This document shows, piece after piece, positions 25,056-33,950 of a DNA stretch of 64,000 bases; the stretch's first letter is position 1, and every line of letters starts with the position of its first letter. The translations under genes were made by a program, and so were the position numbers. Location of the stretch: contig NZ_AHJE01000098.1 in NCBI RefSeq assembly GCF_000243095.1, positions 1 to 64,000 on the forward strand. The letters run 5' to 3'. The notes beneath the pieces were generated by a model. It made no database searches. It had not been told where the DNA came from and worked only from the letters and a program-made list of their open reading frames with translations. The stretch comes from Cupriavidus basilensis OR16 (lineage in GTDB: Bacteria > Pseudomonadota > Gammaproteobacteria > Burkholderiales > Burkholderiaceae).

Positions 25056-26397
25056 TTACTTGGCTTCCTCTATGTCGCCTGGCTTCCAGCTCTTGTCAAA
25101 GAATGGTTGAAGGGGTCCGTAGAATCGGAGGAGCGGGAACCAGCCCTTCCCCCCCACCGTTTGTACCCAGTTCTTCTCCTTGCCCTGCGGTGCGCTCGGG
25201 CCAAAAAAAAATGTCGACCGATCCGTCCGCATTTTTTGCCGGCCCCGTGTACTGACTGACCGACGGGAAACGCTGCTCGTTGCGCAGCATGGAGCGGCTC
25301 TGCGCGTCGTAGACGACCAGCGACCAGAAATTCTTCACCGGAACATTTGCCGGAATGCGCAGGCGATAGTTCTTGCCGCCGTCGAGGTACGAGCCGTCGG
25401 CGGCGCGCGTCGCCCACAGATATTGCGATCCCTGGCCAACGACCTTCGCCACCATGGCCGGGGACATCCCGATTGCGCCATAGGAGAACGCTGAGCGGCG
25501 GTCCGTGTTGAGGTAGCCCTGCGAATCCCAGGTGGCACTCCCACCAATGAACAGCCACTCCCAGCGCCGCTCAGGGTAGACGATCCGCTCGGGGTCGGCC
25601 GAAGCAAAGGAAATATCTCGCGCAATTGCGCCGCCTAGCTGACCCGCCTGCGCGAAGACGGACTCGCGGTCCTGATCCGGGGAAAACGGTTTGCCTTTCT
25701 CGATGCCGATGGAGGCCAGGTAGAACCGTTCCTGCGACGAGAAGATCTCGGCAGGCTCGGTCTGGACGATGTCGTTCAGTGAGTGGAAATACTGCGCGGT
25801 GTCAGGGAAGATCGTATCTATCTGCTTGCCGGAGCCATTGACGAACACCATTTGCGGCGCGTTGGCGGCACGGGCTAGTGGATAGATCCTGGCACGTTTC
25901 ATCAGCGCCGTCGCCTGATCGGGCTTGCCGTCGACGAGAAAGCCGCGCACGCCGAAGACGAGTTTGTATGTGCGCGCCTTGGCGGCGATATAGCCCTTAG
26001 GCACTGTGCCGGTATAGCCAGGCGGCAGCAGGAGGACTTTGCCGCCCTTGCCGTGGTCCGCGCCAGTCGGGCCGATGCCGACCACTTCCTTCTGCTGCAG
26101 ATCGCTTACGCCGCCCAGCAGCATGGGCGGCACCTCGATCACAGTTGGCCCGTCGCGCTTCAGGTCGATCGCAGCCAAGGCATAGACCGTCTCGCTGTTC
26201 CCGGTCAGGAGCAGCGTCTGCGCGTCCATCAGCGACTCCCAGATCACGAACTGGCCCGGCGCGCCGGTCTCCGCCGACCCGACGCCCTTCCAGACGTGAT
26301 ACCACGAGACGGTGGGCATCTGCGAGGGCGGGATGCGATGTGTTTGCGGAGTTCTGGTGTCATGTTGGGCTTTGTGGACAGATTTCGAACGGTTCAA
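25056..26397 (-). pseudogene. DUF1254/DUF1214 protein, 5'-truncated and frameshifted tandem copy
   Basis: Homologous along most of its length to the 497-residue gene immediately upstream (shared LDAN/MDAQTLLLT, LKRDGPTV, YLASIGI, YPxRxW, NFWSLVVYDAQSRSMLRNEQ). It lacks a signal peptide and the first ~80 residues. A run of nine A (25203-25211; T on the coding strand) shifts the frame: with eight, translation continues IFFGPSAPQGKEKNW ... WFPLLRFYGPLQPFF to a stop at 25056, matching the paralogue; as given it ends at 25096 with an unrelated tail. Probably a decayed duplicate, or a homopolymer error on top of a real truncation. Confidence 0.75.
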
Positions 26398-26421
26398 TCA
26401 AGGCCTGCAGGACGGTTGCCG

Positions 26422-27915
26422 TCAGCCGCCGACCTCTGTGATGTCATCCGGCTGCCAGGTCTTGTCGAAGAACGGTTGCAGCGGGCCATAGAAGCGCAGG
26501 ATCGGGAACCAGCCCCGGTCGGGCAGTGTGCGGATCCAGTTCTTTTCCTTGCCTGCCGGAGCCTTGGGGCCAAAGTAGATGTCAATCGAGCCGTCGGGAT
26601 TCTTGTCGGGACTGGTGTACTGGCTGACCGTGGGAAATTTCTGGCCGTTCTGCAGCATGGACCGGCTCTTGGCGTCATAGACCGTCACCGACCAGAAGTC
26701 CTTGACCGGCGGGTTGGCGGGAATGCGCAGCTTGTAGTGCTTCTTGCCGTCGAGGAAATTGCCGCGCCCATCCCTTGCGGACCAGATGTACTGCGACCCC
26801 GCGCCAACCACCTTGGAAGCCATCGCCGGGGTGTTGCCAGTCGCCGCGTAGGCAAACGCGCCGCGACGATCCATGTTGTCGTACCCCTGGCTGTCGAACA
26901 GATAGCTGCCGCCCACGAACGCCCATTGCCAGTGCTTGCCCGGGTACACGATTGCGTCCGGGTCCTTGCCGCCGTACGCATTCATGCGCGCCATTGCTGC
27001 GCCCATGCGTGCCGCCTCGACCAGCAACGCCTTGCGGGCCTTGTCTGGCGCGAATGGCTGGCCCTTGACGATGCCGATCGACGCCAAGTAGAAACGCTCG
27101 AGCGAGCCGATGGCCTCCGCCGGCTCCTGCTGCACTAGTTCGTTCAGTTCCTCGAAGAAGGTGAAGTCGTCGGCGTGGATGGTATCCAGGTACTTGCCGG
27201 AGGCATCGAGGAACGTGGTTGGCTTCGCGTTGGCGGCCTGCGCCAGCGGATAGACCTTGATCTGGCGCGAGCGCTCGGCTGCCGCCCTGGGGTCCGGATC
27301 CACCGCACGCATCAGCATCCAGACACCATAGGTGCGGGACTTCGAGACGAAATAGCCGCTCTGCGGCACCTCGCCCTTGTAGTCCGGCGGCAGGAACAGC
27401 AACTTGCCACCCTGGCCCTTGTCGGGCCCCGCAATACCGCCGTCGGCGATGTATCGCATCCACATGTCGTCGAAGAGGCCCAGCATCTTCGGCGGCAGTT
27501 CGACGACCGTGGGGCCGTCACGCTTCAGGTCGAGAAACGTAATGGTGTACACCGTGTCGCCGTTGGGCGTGAGCAGCAGCGTGTTCGCATCGAGCAGTTC
27601 CTGCCAGATGGCAATCTGGTTCGGCACCTTGGCGCCAAAGTCACCCAGGCCCTTGCGGAACTTGAACATCGACACAGCGGCAATGTTCTGCAAGTAGGCT
27701 TCGATCGCGCGATTGAAGATCAGCTGATCGTGGAGCTTGTCGACAGACGCGGGCGTTGGGTAGCCGCCGTTGAAGGCGAACGTGCCGACGCGGCTCTTGA
27801 TATTCTCCGTTCCGATCCAGTGATGATCGTCGCGGGCAAGCGCTGACGGCTGCGCATATCCAAGTGAACAGGTCATGACCATGGCGGTCATCAAGGCGGA
27901 TCCAGACAGTTTCAT
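26422..27915 (-). CDS. Periplasmic DUF1254/DUF1214-domain protein
   Basis: A 497-residue secreted protein with a signal peptide ending about GYAQPSALA (residue 27). The DUF1254 domain (about 60-190, with IWQELLDANTLLLTPNGDTVYT) and a C-terminal DUF1214 domain (about 370-480, with PPVKDFWSVTVYDAKSRSML and GWFPILRFYGPLQPFFDKTW) are in the usual order. These proteins are widespread and poorly understood. The start is firm (GAGGAAG upstream). A truncated paralogue follows 24 bp downstream on the same strand. Confidence 0.85.
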   Translation of the reverse strand: MKLSGSALMTAMVMTCSLGYAQPSALARDDHHWIGTENIKSRVGTFAFNGGYPTPASVDKLHDQLIFNRAIEAYLQNIAAVSMFKFRKGLGDFGAKVPNQIAIWQELLDANTLLLTPNGDTVYTITFLDLKRDGPTVVELPPKMLGLFDDMWMRYIADGGIAGPDKGQGGKLLFLPPDYKGEVPQSGYFVSKSRTYGVWMLMRAVDPDPRAAAERSRQIKVYPLAQAANAKPTTFLDASGKYLDTIHADDFTFFEELNELVQQEPAEAIGSLERFYLASIGIVKGQPFAPDKARKALLVEAARMGAAMARMNAYGGKDPDAIVYPGKHWQWAFVGGSYLFDSQGYDNMDRRGAFAYAATGNTPAMASKVVGAGSQYIWSARDGRGNFLDGKKHYKLRIPANPPVKDFWSVTVYDAKSRSMLQNGQKFPTVSQYTSPDKNPDGSIDIYFGPKAPAGKEKNWIRTLPDRGWFPILRFYGPLQPFFDKTWQPDDITEVGG

Positions 27916-28270
27916 CGCGACAGCTTCCTCGGGAAAGTTGTCAGGCTACGTGAAACCGCCCCGTAACCATCATCTGTGCCAATTGAAAGTTTTTTTTCGG
28001 CGTCATAAAGAACTTCTGGTGCCGGAGCGCTTGGTAGCACGGCCAGATGGCGCTAAGCGGGGCGCAACCACGCCAGATCGCCTGGTCCCTCCGGATTTTC
28101 TTGCGGTGTGGACGCTCTGCATGGGCGGGGCCAGGATGCATGCGAACCCGATCGCCATAGAGACCTACTGGCTTCCGCCCGCTTCGCGTTAGGCGGCGCC
28201 CCGGCCGGTCCGGGTCAATTGTGGAAAATACGGCACCTCGCGCCCGCCACGTTCCCCCACGCCGCCCACG

Positions 28271-28287
28271 TTACGTAACGCGTAACA
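28271..28287 (+). promoter_or_regulatory. Palindromic upstream activator site GTTACG-N5-CGTAAC (site A)
   Basis: GTTACG TAACG CGTAAC, 17 bp, a perfect 6-bp dyad with 5-bp spacer. It lies about 175 bp upstream of a sigma-54 promoter at 28443, a normal distance for a bacterial enhancer-binding protein. The same motif and spacing recur at 33850. The rest of the 655-bp gap 27916-28570 shows no gene. Confidence 0.65.
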
Positions 28288-28442
28288 GCGCCGCACCATC
28301 CCCCGCGCGGTGGCCCTCAGCACCCGCCCCCATTCCCGAGCCAGGCGGATCACCCGCAATCCCTTCCCTGACAAGGCCTCCAGCCAAATCGCATTCGCCT
28401 CGTGCCATCACTGCGCCGGGTCAGCAAGCGCCATCGGCCAGA

Positions 28443-28458
28443 TGGCACGGCGATTGCG
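28443..28458 (+). promoter_or_regulatory. Sigma-54 promoter
   Basis: TGGCACGGCGATTGCG matches the -24/-12 consensus TGGCACG-N4-TTGCW closely, with GG and GC elements in correct spacing. Predicted transcription start is near 28469, leaving a ~100-nt leader before the ATG at 28571. Confidence 0.7.
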
Positions 28459-28570
28459 CTAGTCCCTGTCATGCATGCGCGAGCGAGCAGTACCGCACTG
28501 AAGCCGCTTGCTGCGCGCATCGACAAGCGCTTGCTTGACGGGCCACGACGAAGAGAGAAAGAGAGATCAA

Positions 28571-29440
28571 ATGACATCAGTTTTCAGCAGCGAGGCGTTG
28601 GACGCGTATTTCTCTTCGTACGCCGGCATGGAGGGGGGGAACATCGGCGCGGCTGTCTGGATATGCGATAAGGAGCCACACCTGCTTGCGTCTTCGCCGG
28701 GTGCCTCGCTGGCACCAGTGCATGCGCCACCCGCCTGGGACAGCGCCTTTCGCGAGCGCCACCGGCACGACATGCCGCGCTGGCAGACACACCAGCGCCT
28801 CGCCCGCATCATGGCGGCGACGCGCGCGGCGGCGTTGCGTGAAGCCATGCCGGGACTGGACTGGCGCGGCTACTTCGATCAGTACCTCTACGCGCCGCGC
28901 GGCTGGGAGTTCAAGATCAATCTCTACCCCCTGCCCAAGCCGCAGCAGATGGACCTGTCGCAACTCGAGACGTTTCGCCGCAATCCGTGCCTCAGCCCGA
29001 ACTGGCGCTATGTGGAATTCTGCCGCCAGGGCGGGCGCTTCCGTTTTATCGCGGAGCAGCGCCAGCGCATGCGCCCCAAGGTGATTCTCTGCACGGGGCA
29101 GGCCGAGGAGGAGGAGTTCCTGCTGGCGTTCGGCTTTGAGGGCGTGCCCTGCTCGGAGCATCACCTGCAGCCGGCTGACCTGGTCAAGACGCTGCGCGTG
29201 TATTCGCACGAGGGCACCAACCTGGTCATCTGCCCTAAGGTGGGTGGGCCGACCGGCATCAACTCGGACACGCTGCTGGATGCAATGGGCGCCTTCCTGT
29301 CGGTCTGGCTCGACGCCTCGGATTTTCCGGATGTGCGCGCGCAGGGCATGCGTGCGGAGCCGCCCGCCGGCACCGCGCACCTGGCCTGGCGCGCGATGGC
29401 GCACAGCCAGGCGAGTTCCGCTAGCGCGTCTCCCGCTTGA
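28571..29440 (+). CDS. Hypothetical protein with distant resemblance to UDG-superfamily-like proteins
   Basis: A 289-residue cytoplasmic protein. The order of GNIGAAVWICDKEP near the N-terminus, FKINLYPLPKPQQ in the middle, and WRYVEFCRQGGRFRFIAEQ then RPKVILCTGQAEEEEFLLAFG resembles a group of uncharacterised proteins related to uracil-DNA-glycosylase folds. This is recalled similarity, not a proven domain. ATG at 28571 is preceded by a purine-rich GAAGAGAGAAAGAGAG ribosome region. It is preceded by a sigma-54 promoter and a distal palindrome, so it should depend on an enhancer-binding activator. It stands alone, with no operon partner. Confidence 0.6.
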   Translation: MTSVFSSEALDAYFSSYAGMEGGNIGAAVWICDKEPHLLASSPGASLAPVHAPPAWDSAFRERHRHDMPRWQTHQRLARIMAATRAAALREAMPGLDWRGYFDQYLYAPRGWEFKINLYPLPKPQQMDLSQLETFRRNPCLSPNWRYVEFCRQGGRFRFIAEQRQRMRPKVILCTGQAEEEEFLLAFGFEGVPCSEHHLQPADLVKTLRVYSHEGTNLVICPKVGGPTGINSDTLLDAMGAFLSVWLDASDFPDVRAQGMRAEPPAGTAHLAWRAMAHSQASSASASPA

Positions 29441-29578
29441 CCCGAGCGCCGCGGCCCCTGCCGCGGCGCTCGCCTGCCCGCATCGCCGAACGCGCGTTCG
29501 CCTGATCGCGCCATACCCTGGAGCTGCCGCCTGGCAGCCGCCAGCGGCATATAAAGCACCCCGTGCCTGCAAGCTCGA

Positions 29579-29602
29579 AACGTCCCGTTTTACCGGGACG
29601 TT
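29579..29602. terminator. Hairpin in the 29441-29923 gap
   Basis: AACGTCCCG/CGGGACGTT arms with a TTTTAC loop. No T-run follows, so it may be a weak terminator for the upstream gene. Apart from this I see no gene or clear promoter in the 483-bp gap. Confidence 0.4.
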
Positions 29603-29923
29603 GACTCCGCTTGCCCTCCAATCCCCTCGATAGGCTTACGGCTTTCGATTGATTGAATCCCGCACATCGAAGCACCAGACTGGTAACACGATAAATACAA
29701 AACCGGCCCGCCGATCCAATTGGCACCGGGACCGATGACGAAGCGGCCGCGCAGCACGCGGTACGCGTTCGCACTTGCCACGCAACCGGGGAACATCATG
29801 CATACCGCCGCCACCTAGGGCCGCCGGCGCCATGCCGGACTCGCGCAGGATGGCTGCGCCCGCGCGCCGATTCCCGCCGCGTCCAGCCAGCTCCCAGCCA
29901 AGACAATCGACAAGGAAGCGGCC

Positions 29924-30559
29924 ATGGATGCTTATCCAGTTCCTGGCGCGGCGAAGTATCGCCTTTTTCCGCGCAAGCTCCTGATGGTGTTTGCGCTAGG
30001 CGCATCCCTGTGGGCCGTCGCCGCCCGCGCGGATGACAGCACGCTGCCAGACACCCCGACGAACACCCCGACGAACACCCCGATAGCTATGCCCATAGAT
30101 GCGCCGATAGATGCGCCGATTGAAGCGCCGGCGGATTCGGCAAAGGCTACGCCGGCGCCCGCCTTCAGCCCCCAGGTCTGGCTAAACGCCGGGTTCTTCT
30201 CGTACCACTTCAATCATGCGGCGCACTACAACGCGGCCAACTGGGGCATCGGCGCGGATGTCCGCGTCTCGGAGGATTTCACCTTGTCGGTCGGCGAGTA
30301 CCGCAACAGCATGCGCGATCACTCCACCTACGCGACCGTCACCTGGCAGCCCCTGCATCTTGGCCCGGTGCGGTTCGGCGCCACGGCAGGCGCGGTGCGC
30401 GGGTATCCGGATGTCAATCACGGTGGCTGGTCGCCGATGGCGGCGCCCGTCATCAGCATCGAGTATGGGCGCGTGGGTGCGAACCTGATCTACGTGCCGA
30501 CGATGCGGGGAAAGGTGGATGGCTGCATCTCGCTGCAGATCAAGATCCGGGTCTGGTAA
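29924..30559 (+). CDS. Putative outer-membrane beta-barrel protein
   Basis: A 211-residue protein with a signal peptide ending near VAARADD (about residue 37), a low-complexity linker of Pro/Thr/Asn and Pro/Ile/Asp/Ala repeats (about 42-70), and then amphipathic strand-like segments: VWLNAGFFSYHFN, NWGIGADVRVSEDFTLSVGEYRNSMRDHSTYATVTWQP, FGATAGAVRGY and a final CISLQIKIRVW with a C-terminal aromatic. The pattern recalls small outer-membrane barrels (PagP/acyloxyacyl-hydrolase-like size). No catalytic motif can be identified with confidence. ATG at 29924 follows AAGGAAG. Confidence 0.55.
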   Translation: MDAYPVPGAAKYRLFPRKLLMVFALGASLWAVAARADDSTLPDTPTNTPTNTPIAMPIDAPIDAPIEAPADSAKATPAPAFSPQVWLNAGFFSYHFNHAAHYNAANWGIGADVRVSEDFTLSVGEYRNSMRDHSTYATVTWQPLHLGPVRFGATAGAVRGYPDVNHGGWSPMAAPVISIEYGRVGANLIYVPTMRGKVDGCISLQIKIRVW

Positions 30560-30823
30560 GCGACTTAGCGACTAAAGCGAGTTAGGCGACTTCCGTGGTG
30601 GGAAGGCCGGAGGGTGGGGAAGGCGAAGTAAAAAAAGCGCCGCATGCGGGAGCATGCAGCGCTACGGAAGGAGGACCAAGGGATTAGGTCCTCGTCGGGA
30701 ATACCACCCCCGGGGAGAGAGCGGTATATGGCTACTGTAGCGAGCGGACCCGCATCGGCCTACCAGCCATATCCCAATGCATGCGTAGAAATTTCCTCAA
30801 ACCCTTCCGTACTGGCTTACGGC

Positions 30824-32886
30824 TTACGGCTTGAACGTATCGCCGAGCACCACGCCTTCACGACGCGGATCGGCGCCGCCGACCAGCGCCGTCGACCCGC
30901 CCACGGTGGTGCGGATGATGGCGCTCAGGCCGCTCGACTGCGCCGTCACGTTGACCACGTGGCCCAGCCCGCGCAGGCCCTTGACCAGCGGGTCGTTGTC
31001 GCCGGCCAGGCCGCCGGCCGGCTTGGTGGCATCCACGTTGGGATGCTCGCCGCCGACCATCATGCCGCTAGCCGCGCTGTTGGAGCCACCGAAGTCGATC
31101 ATCGACACCGCCTGTTGCGCGTCCATCTTCCAGTCCAGCACGCCGACCAGGGTCTTGGCCACGTACTGGATGATGGAGGCGCCGCCCGGCGAGCCGGTGG
31201 TCATGTAGAAGTCGCCGCGCGAGCCGTCCGCATTGCGCTTGAACACCAGCGTGGGCGCCATCGAGCTGCGCGGGCGCTTGCCCGGCTGCACGCGGTTGGC
31301 GATCGGCACGCCGCCGGCATCGGCGGGCGCCGGGTTGAAGTCGGTCAGCTGGTTATTGAGCAGGAAGCCGTTGGTGAAGTGGTACGAGCCAAGTCCCGCT
31401 TCGATGGTGGTGGTCATCGAGACGACGTTGCCGTACTTGTCGGTCAGCGACAGGTGCGTGGTGCCATGTTCGTCGATGATCGACGGCGCGAGCGGCACGG
31501 CACCGAGGTCGCCTGGCAAGACCGGCAACGTCATCGAACCCACGGTGCTGATCAGGTCCGCCCGCTTGCGCAGGTAGGGCTTGTTCAGCATGCTCTCCCA
31601 GCTGCCACCGGGCAGGCCGATGAAATCGGTGTCGGCCACGTACTTGTTGCGGTCGGCATAGGCCAGGTTGCCCGCCTCGGCCATCAGGTGGGTGCCAAGC
31701 ACGCTCGGGCGGCCGCCGTTCTTGTCCATGTTCGACGGCGCGTAGCGCGACATCTCGTAGTTCTCGACGATGCCCATGATCTGCGCCACCGCGATGCCGC
31801 CGGAGGACGGCGGCGGCATGCCGCAGATCTCGTATTCGCGGTAGGTCGTGCAGACCGCCGTACGCTTCTTGGCGGCGTAGCTCTCCAGGTCAGCCAAGGT
31901 GGTCAGGCCCGGCGTGGCGGTGCCGCCGTAAGTGGCCTGGATCTTGTTGACGATGGCCTGGGCGATCGGGCCATTCTTGTAGAACGCGTCAGCGCCACCG
32001 CTGGCGACCGAGCTGAACACATTGGCCAGCGCCGGGTTCTTGATCACGGTGTTGACCGCGCGCGGGGTGCCGTCGGCGTTGAGGAAGTACCCGGCCATCT
32101 CGGCGTCGCGCTTGATGCTGGGGGCCGTGATCGGGTTGTTGAGCGCCGAGGCGATCGCGGCAGCCATGCGGGGCGGAATCGGGAAACCATCGGTCGCCAG
32201 CTTGATGGCGGGAGAGAACAGGTCCTTCCCCAGGCCAGCTTGCCGTGCTCGCCGTGCGCCAGCTCCAGCACGCGCAGCGTGCCGGGCGTGCCGATGGAGC
32301 GGCCGCTGTGCGTGGGATTTGGCGCCGGCGCGGTCTGGTCGGCGGCGGACTTCCATTGGATGTAGTTGCCGTCTGCGGCGGCCGGGGCGGTCTCGCGCCC
32401 GTCGTAGGCAGTGACCTTCTTGGTCGCCGCGTCGTAGTACATGATGAAGGAGCCGCCGCCAATGCCAGAGGATTGCGGCTCCACCAGGTTCAGCACCATC
32501 TGCGCCGCCACGGCGGCGTCCACTGCCGTGCCGCCGTTCTTCAGCACGTCGCAGGCGGCCTTGGTCGAAACGGGGTTGTTGGTCACCGCCATATAGGTCT
32601 TGGCGTAAACCGTGTTCTTGGGCGCATAGCCGGTGGCGATTTCCGGCGCGTTGGGATCGCCCGGCAGCACCACGGCTTCGCCGCCGGTGGTGCCGTTCAG
32701 CTCGCAGCCCGCGACCACGGCGGGGGTGGTCGATACCGGAGTGACCGCGACGGGATCGTCGCCGCCGCAGGCACCCAGGGTCAGTGCGAGCGAGGCGAGC
32801 GCGATGGCGCTGAGCCGGGTCGGCGTGAAGCGGGTGCCGGCCGGATGCATAGGCGAGGTCATCGCTTTGTAGGCAGTTTGTGGCAT
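30824..32886 (-). pseudogene. ggt: Gamma-glutamyltransferase, lipoprotein form, with one frameshift
   Basis: The N-terminal frame (from 32886) has a signal ending in lipobox LTLGAC (Cys at about 41), then NNPVSTKAACDVLKNGGTAVDAAVAAQMVLNLVEPQSSGIGGG. At about 32225-32231 one base is missing in GGCCTGGGGAAGG: adding a base restores KLAWGKDLFSPAIKLA and joins the second frame, which ends at 30824. That part has the catalytic Thr in DEHGTTHLSLTD, SMTTTIEAGLGS, and PGKRPRSSMAPTLVF. The enzyme would cleave glutathione gamma-glutamyl bonds in the periplasm. Both halves are well preserved, so a sequencing error is likely. Confidence 0.85.
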
Positions 32887-32939
32887 GTTCTTCCTGTCTT
32901 ATGTTGAGGCTTCAGAAAATCGACGCTTCCCTCGTCGAT

Positions 32940-32975
32940 CGCCACAACCGCTGTTCATGGGGAGCGGTTGTGGCG
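32940..32975. promoter_or_regulatory. 13-bp perfect inverted repeat upstream of ggt
   Basis: CGCCACAACCGCT (32940-32952) and its exact complement AGCGGTTGTGGCG (32963-32975) are separated by 10 nt, 54 bp before the ggt start. No T-run follows on either strand. It could be a leader hairpin of the ggt mRNA or a large operator. Confidence 0.55.
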
Positions 32976-33153
32976 AAGGATCAACATAGACCTGCCTTTT
33001 GCGATGCTGAATAGCTATATGTCTCGATTTACAGACAAGTGAACGTGGTTCATACTTGAGAGTGCCGCAAGATGCGCATCACCAGTCGCCCGCCGCGCCG
33101 CAGGCGCTTGAGCGCGGCGAGGGTGGCGCTGCCGGTGTCGATTGATGCGCGGC

Positions 33154-33663
33154 TCAGGCGGCCAGCACCTCGGCCTCGAGCATGCTGCTGATGGCCGCTT
33201 CCAGGGTCACCAGGGCGGCGGTCTTGGGCAGGCAGCAGCAGATGCCGTAGCCCATCTCAGGCGGCGGCATGTGCAGCCACATATTGTCGGACAGCAGCAG
33301 CACCCGCTGGGCTGGCAACATGCTGCGCAGCTTGCGCAGCAAACGCCAGCCGCTGGTCACGTCCTGCGGCATGCCAAACACCAGCAGGCCAGCCTCGCGG
33401 ATCGTCGTCCCGTGCATCGGGAGATCGTCAGGATCCACCCCATCCACCTGCTCCACGCCCGGCATGCTCTCCAGCATGCGGGTCAGGCCGAGGCGCAGCA
33501 GCGCGCATTCGTCGATCACCACCGCCCGGAACTGCGCCGTGCCGTGCGAGGCCAGCGGCAGCCTGGCAACCTGGCACGTCGACATGGCCGACGGCATACC
33601 CGGCGAGACGCCTCGCGAGGTCGTGCTGTCTACGCCTGCCCGGCTGGTGAGTGCCATGTCCAT
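33154..33663 (-). CDS. Stand-alone atypical receiver-domain protein
   Basis: A 169-residue protein. After ~45 disordered residues comes a receiver-like fold: FRAVVIDECALLRLGLTRMLES (beta1-alpha1 with the acidic pair DE), then EAGLLVFGMPQ where the phosphorylatable Asp would be expected but is absent, QRVLLLSDN (beta4) and CCLPKTA with the conserved Lys (beta5). There is no DNA-binding domain. It is probably a phosphorylation-independent partner protein. ATG at 33663 has a perfect AAGGAGG. The upstream sigma-54 promoter (33721) and palindrome (33850) imply activator-dependent expression. Confidence 0.65.
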   Translation of the reverse strand: MDMALTSRAGVDSTTSRGVSPGMPSAMSTCQVARLPLASHGTAQFRAVVIDECALLRLGLTRMLESMPGVEQVDGVDPDDLPMHGTTIREAGLLVFGMPQDVTSGWRLLRKLRSMLPAQRVLLLSDNMWLHMPPPEMGYGICCCLPKTAALVTLEAAISSMLEAEVLAA

Positions 33664-33720
33664 GATTCCTCCTTTTGTTTTTCTGGAACGGCGCCAGCGG
33701 GGACGCCTGGCAGGGTACTG

Positions 33721-33736
33721 TGCAAGGCACGTGCCA
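33721..33736 (-). promoter_or_regulatory. Sigma-54 promoter of the receiver gene
   Basis: Read on the minus strand: TGGCACGTGCCTTGCA, an essentially perfect -24/-12 element. Predicted start near 33710, giving a ~47-nt leader to the ATG at 33663. Confidence 0.78.
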
Positions 33737-33849
33737 GCCGCCAGCGCGCGCCCTCTGGCGCAGCGGGGCAGGCCGCGCGGCCTTGTGGGGCAAGGGATTG
33801 GCGCTTGCGCGGGGACTCGGGCGCCGCGTGCCGGGTGGGGCCGGGCCAC

Positions 33850-33866
33850 GTTACGCGTCACGTAAC
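33850..33866 (-). promoter_or_regulatory. Palindromic upstream activator site GTTACG-N5-CGTAAC (site B)
   Basis: GTTACG CGTCA CGTAAC, extended to 9-bp arms (CACGTTACG/CGTAACGTG). It is about 135 bp upstream of the sigma-54 promoter at 33721 and has the same arms and spacing as site A at 28271. Confidence 0.68.
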
Positions 33867-33950
33867 GTGTTCCGCATCTTGTTCCGCCCGGCGGATGCAA
33901 AACGCCGCGCAAGCGCGCGGCGGCGGGCGGGCGATGGCGAGCCAGGCGGC

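Noticed and set aside
30644..32365. 573-residue frame antisense to ggt
   Set aside because: Mirror of the ggt coding strand; the opposite strand carries a conserved catalytic motif.
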